Positions 17,593-28,590 of a stretch of DNA of 64,000 nucleotides are shown in pieces. Source of the DNA: an uncultured Bacteroides sp. (lineage in GTDB: Bacteria; Bacteroidota; Bacteroidia; Bacteroidales; Bacteroidaceae). Each line of letters begins with the position of its first letter. The stretch's first letter is position 1. The stretch covers positions 1 to 64,000 of the forward strand of contig CASFPE010000011.1 in the NCBI GenBank assembly GCA_949296575.1, given 5' to 3'. The notes below the pieces were generated by a model. That model searched no databases and was not told where the DNA came from. It saw only the letters and a program-made list of their open reading frames with translations. The position numbers and the translations under genes were made by a program.

Positions 17593-17630
17593 TATTCTGA
17601 AACCAGAATCTTGAAATCAGAAATCCCCGA

Positions 17631-17718
17631 AAACCTTCCAAGGTTTCGTGCAAAACGTTCCAAGGTTTGAGGCAAAACCTTGAAAGGATTTTCAAAAACC
17701 TTTGGGAGGATTTGGAGG
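17631..17718. repeat. 22-bp periodic array C (four units)
   Basis: Units start at 17631, 17653, 17675 and 17697. Unit 1 is the perfect inverted repeat AAACCTT-CC-AAGGTTT. Units 3 and 4 are nearly the same as units 3 and 4 of array A, more than 15 kb away. The array lies between the divergent lptB and clpX genes, upstream of both promoter regions. Confidence 0.85.
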
Positions 17719-17811
17719 GAAGTGCGGCAGGGTTCTGAATGCGCAGGGGGAGGGGGAAGCGGATTTTTGCTCTCTTTTTGCCCTTCATGCAATGAATAAA
17801 AATCGTTAAAG

Positions 17812-17843
17812 TTTCGTGGATTCAAAAAACTATCGTACTTTTG
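17812..17843 (+). promoter_or_regulatory. Probable clpX promoter
   Basis: TTTC (17812-17815), a 20-base gap and TACTTTTG (17836-17843). The -33 box is one base off consensus. Transcription would start near 17850, about 100 bases before the proposed clpX start. Confidence 0.55.
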
Positions 17844-17951
17844 CCCATATAAAAACGAGGAAAAACAGCATGCATGCGGGTTTCTGCGCGGAATGGCGTT
17901 ACGGCTGTTGGGCGGGAACTTTTGTGCATATATAATAAGTATAGGTTTACA

Positions 17952-19208
17952 TTGGAAGATTCGAAAACAACAAACAAGGGCGCGAAAAGGAAGTGCAGCT
18001 TCTGCGGCCGTCCGGAAAACGAAGTCGGTTTCCTGATCACCGGGCTCAATGGTTGCATTTGCGACAGCTGCGCATTGCAGGCATACGAAATAGCCCAGGA
18101 AATAATCAACAAAAACAAGGCAAAGTCCGGGAAAACATTGAACTTGCAGGAACTGCCGAAACCGGTTGAAATCAAGCAATTCTTGGACTTGTATGTCATC
18201 GGGCAGGACGACGCGAAACGCTATCTTGCCGTGTCTGTATACAACCATTACAAGCGTTTGCTGCAAAAGAACGGAGACGACGACGTGGAGATAGAGAAGT
18301 CCAACATCATCATGGTGGGGAACACCGGCACAGGAAAGACGCTGCTGGCCCGCACCATCGCGAAAATGCTCCATGTGCCTTTCACGATTGTGGATGCCAC
18401 CGTGCTGACCGAAGCCGGCTATGTGGGGGAAGACATCGAAAGCATCCTCACCCGCTTGTTGCAGGTAGCGGACTACAATGTGGCTGAAGCTGAAAAAGGC
18501 ATCGTTTTCATTGATGAAATCGACAAGATAGCCCGCAAGGGCGACAACCCGTCCATCACGAGAGACGTGAGCGGCGAGGGCGTGCAGCAGGGGCTTTTGA
18601 AGCTGTTGGAAGGCTCCGTGGTGAACGTGCCCCCACAAGGCGGGCGCAAGCACCCGGAACAAAAGATGATTCCGGTGGACACAAAGAACATCTTGTTCAT
18701 TTGCGGCGGGGCTTTCGACGGCATCGAGAAGAAGATTGCCCAAAGGCTCAACACGCATGTCGTGGGCTATAACGCACAGCAGAAGACGGCGCAGATAGAC
18801 AAAAACAATTTGATGCAATACATTGCGCCGCAGGACTTGAAGTCGTTCGGGCTGATTCCGGAAATCATCGGCCGCCTGCCCGTGCTGACTTACCTGAACC
18901 CTTTGGACCGGAACGCGCTGCGTGCCATCCTGACTGAACCCAAGAACTCTATCATCAAGCAATACGTGAAGCTCTTGGAGATGGATCATGTGAAACTGAC
19001 GTTCCAGCCGGAAGTGTATGAGTACATCGTGGACAAGGCAATCGAATATAAATTAGGCGCGAGAGGCTTGCGCTCCATTGTGGAAACCATCATGATGGAA
19101 GTGATGTTTGAAATCCCGTCGAAGCAGGTAAAGGAATACGAAGTGACGCTGGATTATGCAAAGGAGCAGTTGGGCAAGACCAACCTGTCGCATTTGCAGA
19201 ACGGTTGA
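17952..19208 (+). CDS. clpX: ATP-dependent Clp protease ATP-binding subunit ClpX
   Basis: AAA+ unfoldase that feeds tagged proteins to ClpP, 418 residues from the TTG at 17952. The N-terminal zinc-binding domain shows CSFC and CDSC (C-x2-C-x18-C-x2-C). The motor shows Walker A GNTGTGKT, Walker [12 protein letters not shown], and the sensor and pore regions expected of ClpX. The frame continues upstream to ATG 17874, but that extension is unlike the family, so I prefer TTG 17952 with low certainty about the start. In many relatives clpP lies just upstream; here lptB on the other strand takes that place. recQ follows on the same strand. Confidence 0.93.
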   Translation: MEDSKTTNKGAKRKCSFCGRPENEVGFLITGLNGCICDSCALQAYEIAQEIINKNKAKSGKTLNLQELPKPVEIKQFLDLYVIGQDDAKRYLAVSVYNHYKRLLQKNGDDDVEIEKSNIIMVGNTGTGKTLLARTIAKMLHVPFTIVDATVLTEAGYVGEDIESILTRLLQVADYNVAEAEKGIVFIDEIDKIARKGDNPSITRDVSGEGVQQGLLKLLEGSVVNVPPQGGRKHPEQKMIPVDTKNILFICGGAFDGIEKKIAQRLNTHVVGYNAQQKTAQIDKNNLMQYIAPQDLKSFGLIPEIIGRLPVLTYLNPLDRNALRAILTEPKNSIIKQYVKLLEMDHVKLTFQPEVYEYIVDKAIEYKLGARGLRSIVETIMMEVMFEIPSKQVKEYEVTLDYAKEQLGKTNLSHLQNG

Positions 19209-19324
19209 CCGCAAGAATATTTCCTTTTTCCGGGAAAAAAAGTTGCGCAGATGCAGGGATGAATCCAAAATTCTTCCTAACTTTACTTGTGGAATATAGA
19301 AGATTAGTAAATTGTTATATATAA

Positions 19325-21505
19325 ATGGCAGAAAAGATAAATTTAGCAGAGGAACTGAAAAAGCATTTTGGGTTTGATAAATTTAAAGGGAATCAAGAAG
19401 CTATCATTCAAAATGTGCTGGATGGCAACGACACGTTTGTGCTGATGCCTACCGGTGGAGGAAAATCTCTTTGTTATCAATTGCCTTCCTTGTTGATGGA
19501 AGGGACGGCTATTGTCATCTCGCCTCTTATCGCTTTGATGAAGAACCAAGTGGATGCGATGCGCAATTTCAGCGAAGAAGACGGGGTGGCGCATTTCATC
19601 AACTCGTCGTTGAACAAAAGCGCGATCGACCAAGTGAAGTCGGACATCCTGTCGGGCAAGACGAAATTGCTTTATGTTGCGCCCGAATCCTTGACGAAAG
19701 ATGAGAATGTGGAATTCTTGAGGACAGTCAAGATATCTTTTTATGCAGTGGACGAGGCGCATTGCATTTCCGAATGGGGACATGATTTCCGCCCGGAATA
19801 CCGAAGGATACGCCCCATCATCAACGAAATAGGGAAAGCGCCGCTGATAGCCCTTACGGCGACAGCCACGCCGAAGGTGCAGCACGACATACAGAAGAAC
19901 CTTGGGATGATCGACGCGAAGGTGTTCAAATCCTCCTTCAACCGCCCCAACTTGTATTATGAGGTGCGCCCCAAAACCAACAATGTGGACAAGGACATCA
20001 TCAAGTTCATAAAAGCCAATTCCGGGAAGTCGGGCATCATTTATTGCCTGAGCCGGAAAAAAGTGGAGGAACTGGCCGAAATATTGCAGGCGAACGGCAT
20101 CAATGCGCGTCCTTACCATGCCGGCATGGATTCGGCGACCCGCACGCAGAACCAAGATGATTTCTTGATGGAAAAAGTGGACGTGATTGTGGCAACCATT
20201 GCTTTCGGGATGGGAATCGACAAGCCGGACGTGCGTTTTGTCATTCATTACGACATCCCCAAGAGCTTGGAAGGTTATTACCAAGAAACGGGACGTGCCG
20301 GGCGCGACGGCGGCGAGGGCTTGTGCATCACGTTCTATACGAACAAAGACTTGCAGAAATTGGAGAAATTCATGCAGGGAAAACCAGTGGCCGAGCAGGA
20401 GATAGGCAAACAATTGCTTCAGGAAACAGCCGCATATGCGGAATCTTCCATCTGCCGCAGGAAGACACTGCTGCACTATTTCGGGGAAGAATATACGGAA
20501 GACAATTGCGGGAACTGCGACAACTGCCTGAATCCCAAGAAACAGATTGAAGCACAAGATTCGTTGTGCGCTGTGATAGAGGCTATTCTGGCCTTGAAAG
20601 AAAATTTCAAGGCAGACTATGTGATTGATGTCCTTTTGGGAAAGGAAACCACGGAAGTCTTGGCGCACAAGCATGAAGAACTGGAAGTGTTCGGCTCAGG
20701 CATGGACCAAGAGGACAAATATTGGAATGCCGTGATACGGCAGGCTTTGATTGCTGGCTATTTGGCCAAAGAAGTGGAAAATTACGGCATCTTGAAAGTG
20801 ACGGAAGAAGGCCGCACCTTCTTGAAGCATCCTAAATCGTTCAAGATAACGGAAGACAATGATTTTGATGAGGAAAGCGAAGAAACGCCCATGCGCGGAG
20901 GCGCTTCTTGTGCGGTGGACCCGGTGCTTTACTCCATGCTGAAGGATTTGCGGAAGAAGCTGTCGAAGAAATTGGGCGTGCCTCCATACGTGATATTCCA
21001 AGACCCGTCGTTGGAGGCAATGGCAACGATTTATCCGGTGACGTTGGAAGAATTGCAGAACATACCCGGAGTCGGGGCAGGAAAAGCGAAACGTTACGGG
21101 GAAGAATTCTGTGTCTTGATAAAGAAGCATTGCGACGAGAACGAAATAGAACGCCCGGAAGACCTTCGGGTGCGCACGGTGGCCAACAAGTCGAAACTGA
21201 AAGTTTCCATCATCCAGAGCATCGACCGCAAGGTGGCATTGGACGACATTGCCGTGGCTAAAGGCATCGACTTCCCGGAACTGCTGGATGAGATTGAGGC
21301 AATTGTTTATTCCGGGACGAAGCTGAACATCGATTATTTCCTGAATGAAATCATGGATGAAGACCACATGCAGGACATTTATGATTACTTCAGGGAATCG
21401 TCGACCGATAAGCTTGAAGATGCGATAGAAGAATTGGGGGACGATTACACGGAGGATGAGATTCGACTGGTGCGGATCAAGTTCATATCGGAGATGGCGA
21501 ACTGA
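19325..21505 (+). CDS. recQ: ATP-dependent DNA helicase RecQ
   Basis: 3'-5' DNA helicase of recombination repair, 726 residues. The helicase core has Walker A MPTGGGKS, the DEAH box in VDEAHCISEWGHDFRPEY and motif VI QETGRAGRDG. A zinc-binding cluster (CRRKTLLHYF, then NCGNCDNC) and RQC winged helix follow, and an HRDC domain (about 535-615) ends the core. A roughly 100-residue C-terminal extension is typical of Bacteroidetes RecQ. It lies 116 bases after clpX and ends in a strong terminator. Confidence 0.94.
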   Translation: MAEKINLAEELKKHFGFDKFKGNQEAIIQNVLDGNDTFVLMPTGGGKSLCYQLPSLLMEGTAIVISPLIALMKNQVDAMRNFSEEDGVAHFINSSLNKSAIDQVKSDILSGKTKLLYVAPESLTKDENVEFLRTVKISFYAVDEAHCISEWGHDFRPEYRRIRPIINEIGKAPLIALTATATPKVQHDIQKNLGMIDAKVFKSSFNRPNLYYEVRPKTNNVDKDIIKFIKANSGKSGIIYCLSRKKVEELAEILQANGINARPYHAGMDSATRTQNQDDFLMEKVDVIVATIAFGMGIDKPDVRFVIHYDIPKSLEGYYQETGRAGRDGGEGLCITFYTNKDLQKLEKFMQGKPVAEQEIGKQLLQETAAYAESSICRRKTLLHYFGEEYTEDNCGNCDNCLNPKKQIEAQDSLCAVIEAILALKENFKADYVIDVLLGKETTEVLAHKHEELEVFGSGMDQEDKYWNAVIRQALIAGYLAKEVENYGILKVTEEGRTFLKHPKSFKITEDNDFDEESEETPMRGGASCAVDPVLYSMLKDLRKKLSKKLGVPPYVIFQDPSLEAMATIYPVTLEELQNIPGVGAGKAKRYGEEFCVLIKKHCDENEIERPEDLRVRTVANKSKLKVSIIQSIDRKVALDDIAVAKGIDFPELLDEIEAIVYSGTKLNIDYFLNEIMDEDHMQDIYDYFRESSTDKLEDAIEELGDDYTEDEIRLVRIKFISEMAN

Positions 21506-21527
21506 TTAGACATAGCCGGAATATTGG

Positions 21528-21579
21528 CAGGAATGGCGGCAAAAAGCATACTGCATCTTGCCGCCATTCCTGTTTTTTT
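21528..21579 (+). terminator. Terminator of recQ
   Basis: A 14-pair stem, AGGAATGGCGGCAA with TTGCCGCCATTCCT (21528-21572), is followed by seven T (21573-21579). Confidence 0.85.
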
Positions 21580-21716
21580 ATGCTAATACTTGAAAAATAG
21601 CATTTAATGGCAGGATAGGATGGATTTTAATCTTATTTTTGCACCAGAAACGTCTTAATTAATCTAATGTCTAACCGTAAACGTCCTTTTTGAGGCGTTT
21701 ATGCAAGAAATGTATT

Positions 21717-22706
21717 ATGAAAAAGAACCTTTTTGCTATTTGCATTGTTGCATTGGCATTGGCCGGATGCGCATCTTCGCGCCAGAAATCGAGTGAGCCT
21801 TTGGCTTCCGGCCCGGCTGTGATTGACAGCATGGCCCCGAACCCTTTTGTCCGCCACATCTTTACCGCCGACCCTTCGGCCCGCGTGTGGGATGACGGGC
21901 GTTTGTATGTTTATGCTTCCCATGACATGGATCCGCCTCGCGGTTGCGACCTGATGGACCGTTACCATGTGTTCTCCACGGACGACATGGTTCACTGGAA
22001 AGACCATGGGGAGATATTGAACGCTTCCCAAGTGCCTTGGGGACGTGAGGAAGGCGGCTTCATGTGGGCGCCAGACTGTGCATACAAGGACGGCACTTAT
22101 TATTTCTATTTCCCGCATCCAAGTGAAACGGATTGGCACCATAGTTGGAAGATTGGCGTTGCCACAAGCAAAGAACCGGCGGCCAACTTCACCGTGCAGG
22201 GCTACATCGAAGGGATGGACCCGTTGATAGACCCCCATGTCTTTGTGGACGACGACGGCCAAGCGTATATTTACAATGGCGGTGGCGGCATCTGCAAGGG
22301 CGGCAAGCTGAAGGACAACATGATGGAACTGGACGGCGAGATGAAGGTGATGGAAGGCTTGGTGGATTTCCATGAGGCCACGTGGGTGCATAAATACAAC
22401 GGCAAGTATTATTTGTCGTATTCCGATAACCATGAGAACGGGTGGAATGACGGGATAGAAGGGGACAACTGCATGCGGTATGCCGTCAGCGATTCCCCAT
22501 TAGGCCCATGGGAGCATAAAGGGATTTATATGAAACCGACCGACAGTGCAACGAATCATGGCTCGATTGTGGAATACAAAGGGCAGTGGTTTGCCTTTTA
22601 TCATAACAGTGCGGTGTCGCATCATGACTGGCTGCGTTCGATATGCGTCGATCGTTTGTATTATAATGAGGACGGCACCATCAAAATGGTTGAACAACGA
22701 AAATAG
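21717..22706 (+). CDS. Glycoside hydrolase family 43 lipoprotein, copy 1
   Basis: A 329-residue secreted GH43 enzyme (arabinofuranosidase or xylosidase class, five-bladed propeller). The lipobox LAGC gives an outer-membrane lipoprotein. The three catalytic acids are visible: the Asp region near SARVWDDGRLYVYASHD, the second Asp in WAPDCAYKDGTYYFYF, and the Glu in DFHEATWVHKYNGKYYLSYS. The gene is followed after 6 bases by a near-identical copy. Differences cluster in a few short segments (see findings). ATG 21717 was chosen because it starts the signal peptide; the frame is open from 21690. The sugar target cannot be fixed from sequence. Confidence 0.88.
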   Translation: MKKNLFAICIVALALAGCASSRQKSSEPLASGPAVIDSMAPNPFVRHIFTADPSARVWDDGRLYVYASHDMDPPRGCDLMDRYHVFSTDDMVHWKDHGEILNASQVPWGREEGGFMWAPDCAYKDGTYYFYFPHPSETDWHHSWKIGVATSKEPAANFTVQGYIEGMDPLIDPHVFVDDDGQAYIYNGGGGICKGGKLKDNMMELDGEMKVMEGLVDFHEATWVHKYNGKYYLSYSDNHENGWNDGIEGDNCMRYAVSDSPLGPWEHKGIYMKPTDSATNHGSIVEYKGQWFAFYHNSAVSHHDWLRSICVDRLYYNEDGTIKMVEQRK

Positions 22707-22712
22707 TAATGT

Positions 22713-23705
22713 ATGAACAAGAGCATTTTTATAGTATGTGTATTGATGCTGGCCGGATGTGCATCTTCGCGCCAGAAATCAAGCGAGCCTTTGGCTTCCG
22801 GCCCGGCTGTGATTGACAGCATGGCTCCGAACCCTTTTGTCCGCCACATCTTTACCGCCGACCCTTCGGCCCGCGTGTGGGATGACGGGCGTTTGTATGT
22901 TTACGCTTCCCATGACATGGATCCGCCTCGCGGTTGCGACCTGATGGACCGTTACCATGTTTTCTCCACGGACGACATGGTTCACTGGAAAGACCATGGG
23001 GAGATATTGAACGCTTCCCAAGTGCCTTGGGGACGTGAGGAAGGCGGCTTCATGTGGGCGCCGGACTGTGCATACAAGGACGGCACATATTATTTTTATT
23101 TCCCTCATCCAAGCGGGACGTACACCAACGACAGTTGGAAGATTGGCGTTGCCACAAGCAAAGAACCGGCGGCCAACTTCACCGTGCAGGGCTACATCGA
23201 AGGGATGGACCCGTTGATAGATCCCCATGTCTTTGTGGACGACGACGGCCAGGCGTATATTTACAATGGCGGTGGCGGCATCTGCAAGGGCGGCAAGCTG
23301 AAGGACAACATGATGGAACTGGACGGCGAGATGAAGGTGATGGAAGGCTTGGAAGATTTCCATGAAGCGGCATGGGTACATAAATACAATGGCAAGTACT
23401 ATTTGTCGTATGCAGACAACCATGACCCGTCGAGAAATGACGGCATGGATGGGTACAACTGCATGCGGTATGCCGTCAGCGATTCCCCGTTAGGACCTTG
23501 GGAATACAAGGGAATTTATATGGAAGGGTCTGACTGCTTCACGAACCAAGGCTCCATCGTGGAATACAAAGGGCAGTGGTTTGCTTTTTACCATACGATG
23601 GAATTGTCCCATGACCCCGCCTTGCGTTCAATCTGTGTGGACCGGTTGTATTACAACGAAGACGGCACGATTCAGATGGTCAAGCAGCGTCCGTATCGCC
23701 GATAA
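22713..23705 (+). CDS. Glycoside hydrolase family 43 lipoprotein, copy 2
   Basis: A 330-residue sister of copy 1, about 90 percent identical in the mature part by eye, with the same catalytic acids and lipobox LAGC but a different signal peptide. Compared with copy 1, the changed segments are GTYTNDS for ETDWHHS, DPSRNDGMDGY for ENGWNDGIEGD, EGSDCFTNQG for KPTDSATNHG and TMELSHDPA for NSAVSHHDW. These probably line the substrate cleft, which would suit two related substrates. The gene is probably co-transcribed with copy 1. Confidence 0.88.
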   Translation: MNKSIFIVCVLMLAGCASSRQKSSEPLASGPAVIDSMAPNPFVRHIFTADPSARVWDDGRLYVYASHDMDPPRGCDLMDRYHVFSTDDMVHWKDHGEILNASQVPWGREEGGFMWAPDCAYKDGTYYFYFPHPSGTYTNDSWKIGVATSKEPAANFTVQGYIEGMDPLIDPHVFVDDDGQAYIYNGGGGICKGGKLKDNMMELDGEMKVMEGLEDFHEAAWVHKYNGKYYLSYADNHDPSRNDGMDGYNCMRYAVSDSPLGPWEYKGIYMEGSDCFTNQGSIVEYKGQWFAFYHTMELSHDPALRSICVDRLYYNEDGTIQMVKQRPYRR

Positions 23706-23744
23706 GTGCATAAAATCATAAAAAAACATAGGGATATGTTATAA

Positions 23745-25271
<1,527 letters not shown>

Positions 25272-25288
25272 GGAATGAAAGCATAGGG

Positions 25289-25318
25289 ACCGTCCCGGTA
25301 TAGACCGGGATGGTTTTC
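25289..25318 (+). terminator. Terminator of guaB
   Basis: Stem ACCGTCCCGG / CCGGGATGGT (25289-25314) followed by a T-rich tail. Confidence 0.75.
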
Positions 25319-25320
25319 TT

Positions 25321-25437
25321 GTCTTTGGAACTTCGACAACTTCAATGGCAATCAAGAGTAAAGCGAGAAAGCTCACGCCTCTTGGCGTGGGCTTTATTTA
25401 TTTATCTGATTGCCAGGTAGTCGAATACCTCAAAGAC
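25321..25437. repeat. 117-bp nested imperfect inverted repeat
   Basis: Four nested paired blocks: GTCTTTG (25321) with CAAAGAC (25431-25437), TCGAC (25333) with GTCGA (25420), TGGCAATCA (25346) with TGATTGCCA (25407), and a central hairpin GCTCACGCC (25371) with GGCGTGGGC (25384) followed by a TTTATTTATTTAT tract. It could be a structured RNA, a second terminator, or a small mobile-element relic. No ORF in it looks real. Confidence 0.65.
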
Positions 25438-25754
25438 AGAAAAAAGAGATTGTCCGTGCCTTTCTTATGTATGTATGGGAGGAAAAGACAAGGTTTCGGG
25501 ACGATCTCATTTTTTGAAATTGAATGTTTAATGGCAGGAACTGGCAACTTCCGATTGTTGTTAGTGTCCTTAACACAACAAGGAACAAAATGAAAATCCG
25601 ATAAGAAAGTGTGGGGATTTCCTGTTTCCGGGGCAAAATGGAGGAAGCGCGAAAGAAAATGCGGTGATTCAATGCCTTGATAAGCAATTTTTATTTATTT
25701 TCGCCGTTGAATAAAAACTTGATGTCATATTAATTTCATATTGAAGTACGATTC
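25438..25754. other. Gene-free stretch before the first SurA-like gene
   Basis: About 315 bases without a supported gene. Near its end, TTG (25707-25709) and TAATTTCA (25731-25738), 21 bases apart, form a weak promoter candidate for the downstream PPIase operon. Confidence 0.4.
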
Positions 25755-27686
25755 ATGAAGAAGATTTTTTTGTTTTTCACAGTTTTGGCATGGGGAGCCT
25801 TTGCAGGGGCGCAGGAGGAAGACCCTGTATTGATGCGCATTGACGGCAAGGATATCACCCGCTCTGAGTTTGAGTACATTTATAATAAGAATAACGCGAA
25901 CAGCGGGGTGGACAAGAAAAGCTTGGACGAATACGTCGGCCTTTTTGTGAACTTCAAACTAAAGGTAGCAGAGGCGGAAGAAGCGGGCCTTGACACGACA
26001 ATGGCTTTTCGGAAAGAGTTCAATGGTTACCGCCGCCAGTTGGCGCAGGCTTATTTGACAGATGCTTCTGTGGACGAGGCAAATGCCCTTTCTGCTTATA
26101 ACCGATTGAAAGAGAATGTTGAAGCCTACCATCTTTTGATACGTGTGCAGCCCAATGCGTCGGAAAGTGAAATAGCCGATGCATACGACCGCGCAGAACT
26201 GGCCCGCCAGCGAGCTTTGGCAGGAGAAGATTTCGAAACATTGGCCCGTGAAGTGTCGGAAGATCCTTCCGTGTCCAACAATGGTGGCTATTTGGGCTAT
26301 TTCACAGCCATGCAGATGATACGACCCTTTGAGGATGCGGCTTATGCTTTGCAGCCCGGCGAGGTGAGTGAACCTGTCCGCACAGATTTCGGCTTTCATG
26401 TGATAAAGGTCACTGGTCGCCGTCCTGACATCGGGAGGGTGCTGGCTGCCCATATCTTCAAACGTGTCCCGCAGGATGCCACCCCTGAACAAGAGCAGCA
26501 GGCCAAAGCGAAGATAGACTCTATATATAATGTGTTGAAGGCTGGCGGCGATTTTGCCGAGATGGCCAAAGCAGAGTCCGATGACAAAGCTACGGGCCTT
26601 CGTGGCGGGGCATTGCCGTGGTTTGGCGTGCATCAGACGATGAAAGAATTCGAAGATGTGGCTTTTTCTTTGGGTAAGGATGAAATATCCAAGCCATTCC
26701 GAACGGCAGCAGGCTACCATATCGTCAAAGTGTCAGACCGTGCGCAACTGGAGCCTTTTGAAGAAAAGAAAGAGGAAATCATGCGTCGTTTGACTCGGAT
26801 GGGTGAGGGCAATAAGGGAGTGGAAGCCCTTGTAGCACGCTTGAAGCAGGAATACGGCTTCCGCTTGGACACGGCAGGGATGGCATCGGCGAAAACCACA
26901 CTGGAATGCTTGGGCGAAATAGCAGGCGACTCAACCGTGTCCGTGAAGCCCCAGGCCGTAGGTAGTCTGTTCGTCTTGGCTGGCAAGGAATATCCTGCTC
27001 AAGGCTTTGTGGATTGGGCAGAAAACAAAAGCGGGCAAATCGACCGCTTATTAGAGCAGTATGTTAGCAACCAAGTGCTGATGTATGAGGACAGTCGGTT
27101 GGAAAAGAAATATCCTGATTTCGGACATCTGATGCAAGAGTACCGTGACGGGATCCTGCTGTTTGAAATCAGCAACCAGAAAGTGTGGGACAAGGCATCG
27201 AAAGATGAAAACGGCTTGGCGCGGTATTATGAAGATAACAAACGGGACTACGCTTGGAACACGCCGAAGTTCAAAGGCATTGTCCTGCATTGTGTGGATT
27301 CAAAAACATTGAAAAATGTGAAGAAAGCATTAAAGAAACAGAAGTGGCCCGAGGAAGAGTGGAGTGGCAAGCTTCGTGAAACATTCAACAATGATTCGGT
27401 ATCAGTCGTCCAAGCGTCAAAGCTCCGATTGTTTGTAAAGGGCGACGATCCGTACGTGGACAAACTGGTATTCAAAGAAGGCTCTTTTGAACCTATGGAA
27501 GGATTTCCCGTGACAGGCGTTTATGGCAAGTTGCTGAAAAAAGGGCCTGAAAGCTACAAAGACGTGCGTGGTCCTGTGACGGCAGATTACCAGAACTACT
27601 TGGAGGAAGAATGGGTGAAAACGCTAAGGAGTAAATATAAGGTTGAAATAGATGAAGAAGTTTTAAAAACCGTCAATAACCACTGA
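25755..27686 (+). CDS. Periplasmic peptidyl-prolyl isomerase with two parvulin domains (PpiC/SurA-like)
   Basis: A 643-residue secreted foldase. A signal peptide (LFFTVLAWGAFAGAQ) is followed by an N-terminal chaperone region and two parvulin domains (about 120-225 and 230-340), each ending in the usual GFHVIKV/GYHIVKV motif. The rest is a helical region. It should help fold outer-membrane proteins. It is the first of three SurA-like genes in a row, with 50 bases to the next, and the run leads into an OstA-like gene, which fits an outer-membrane assembly operon. Confidence 0.85.
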   Translation: MKKIFLFFTVLAWGAFAGAQEEDPVLMRIDGKDITRSEFEYIYNKNNANSGVDKKSLDEYVGLFVNFKLKVAEAEEAGLDTTMAFRKEFNGYRRQLAQAYLTDASVDEANALSAYNRLKENVEAYHLLIRVQPNASESEIADAYDRAELARQRALAGEDFETLAREVSEDPSVSNNGGYLGYFTAMQMIRPFEDAAYALQPGEVSEPVRTDFGFHVIKVTGRRPDIGRVLAAHIFKRVPQDATPEQEQQAKAKIDSIYNVLKAGGDFAEMAKAESDDKATGLRGGALPWFGVHQTMKEFEDVAFSLGKDEISKPFRTAAGYHIVKVSDRAQLEPFEEKKEEIMRRLTRMGEGNKGVEALVARLKQEYGFRLDTAGMASAKTTLECLGEIAGDSTVSVKPQAVGSLFVLAGKEYPAQGFVDWAENKSGQIDRLLEQYVSNQVLMYEDSRLEKKYPDFGHLMQEYRDGILLFEISNQKVWDKASKDENGLARYYEDNKRDYAWNTPKFKGIVLHCVDSKTLKNVKKALKKQKWPEEEWSGKLRETFNNDSVSVVQASKLRLFVKGDDPYVDKLVFKEGSFEPMEGFPVTGVYGKLLKKGPESYKDVRGPVTADYQNYLEEEWVKTLRSKYKVEIDEEVLKTVNNH

Positions 27687-27736
27687 CCTGAAGTGCGAAT
27701 GCGCTATCTTCGTCGGCAATTACAAAAGCGGTACAA

Positions 27737-28579
27737 ATGAAATTGAAAGGGATTTGGCTTTTATTGTTATGCGTGAACGTGGCTTGTAGTCCGACGTATG
27801 ACCATAAAGGTAAAACCCCTTTGGTGAAAGTGGGCGAGGAGTTCCTTTATAAAGAAGACTTGATCGCTGCGTCTCCTGCCGGTCTTTCAGGGCCTGATAG
27901 CGCGGTTTTTGCCCGCCATTTTATTGAAGAATGGGTGAAGAATGCTTTGGTTTATGAAAAAGCCCGCAAAAACATCCCTAACAATGATGTTGTGGATGAG
28001 TTGGTAGAGAACTATCGGAAATCTTTGCTCGTGCATGCTTACCAGCAAAATTTGGTTGAACAGAAACTGGCGGAAAACATACCCGACGAAGAAGTCAAAG
28101 CGTATTATGAAGCAAACAGGGACTTGTTTGTAGCAGGCCAGCCTTTGATGAAAGGCATTTTCATCAAAGTGCCGCTCAATGCAGCTGAAGTTGGCAAAGT
28201 GCGCCGATGCTATACGAAGAACTCATCAGAAGATGTTGAGTTCTTGGAGAAATATAGTTTCCAGCATGCTGTTGACTATAATTATTTTTACGACAGGTGG
28301 CTCCCTTTGCACGATGTGGTGGCAAAACTTCCTTTGTCCGTGTCGGATGCGGAAGCGCGTTTGAAGCAAGAGGGGCATATTGAATTGAAAGATTCGGCGA
28401 ATTATTATTTCTTGAATGTCGATAGCTTTTTGCCCGCAGGCGAAGTAGAACCTTATGAATACGCATACAAGACTGCGAAGGAGATGCTGGTGAACTTGAA
28501 AAGAATATCGTTTATCGGAGAAGTGAAAAGCAGTTTGTACAACGAGGCATTGAAGGAAAAGAGGATAATTTATTATTAA
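27737..28579 (+). CDS. SurA-like periplasmic chaperone lipoprotein without a parvulin domain
   Basis: A 280-residue protein with a lipoprotein signal (LLLLCVNVAC, Cys17). It has the helical SurA_N-like arrangement (RHFIEEWVKNALVYEKARKN and EEVKAYYEANRDLFV) but no recognisable PPIase domain. It lies between two parvulin-bearing genes, 11 bases before the next, and probably works as a holdase with them. The function is inferred from family and context. Confidence 0.72.
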   Translation: MKLKGIWLLLLCVNVACSPTYDHKGKTPLVKVGEEFLYKEDLIAASPAGLSGPDSAVFARHFIEEWVKNALVYEKARKNIPNNDVVDELVENYRKSLLVHAYQQNLVEQKLAENIPDEEVKAYYEANRDLFVAGQPLMKGIFIKVPLNAAEVGKVRRCYTKNSSEDVEFLEKYSFQHAVDYNYFYDRWLPLHDVVAKLPLSVSDAEARLKQEGHIELKDSANYYFLNVDSFLPAGEVEPYEYAYKTAKEMLVNLKRISFIGEVKSSLYNEALKEKRIIYY

Positions 28580-28590
28580 GAGAGTGGAAT

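Noticed and set aside
25345..25593. An 82-codon plus-strand ORF behind guaB
   Set aside because: It reads through the nested inverted repeat and its translation has no resemblance to a protein family.
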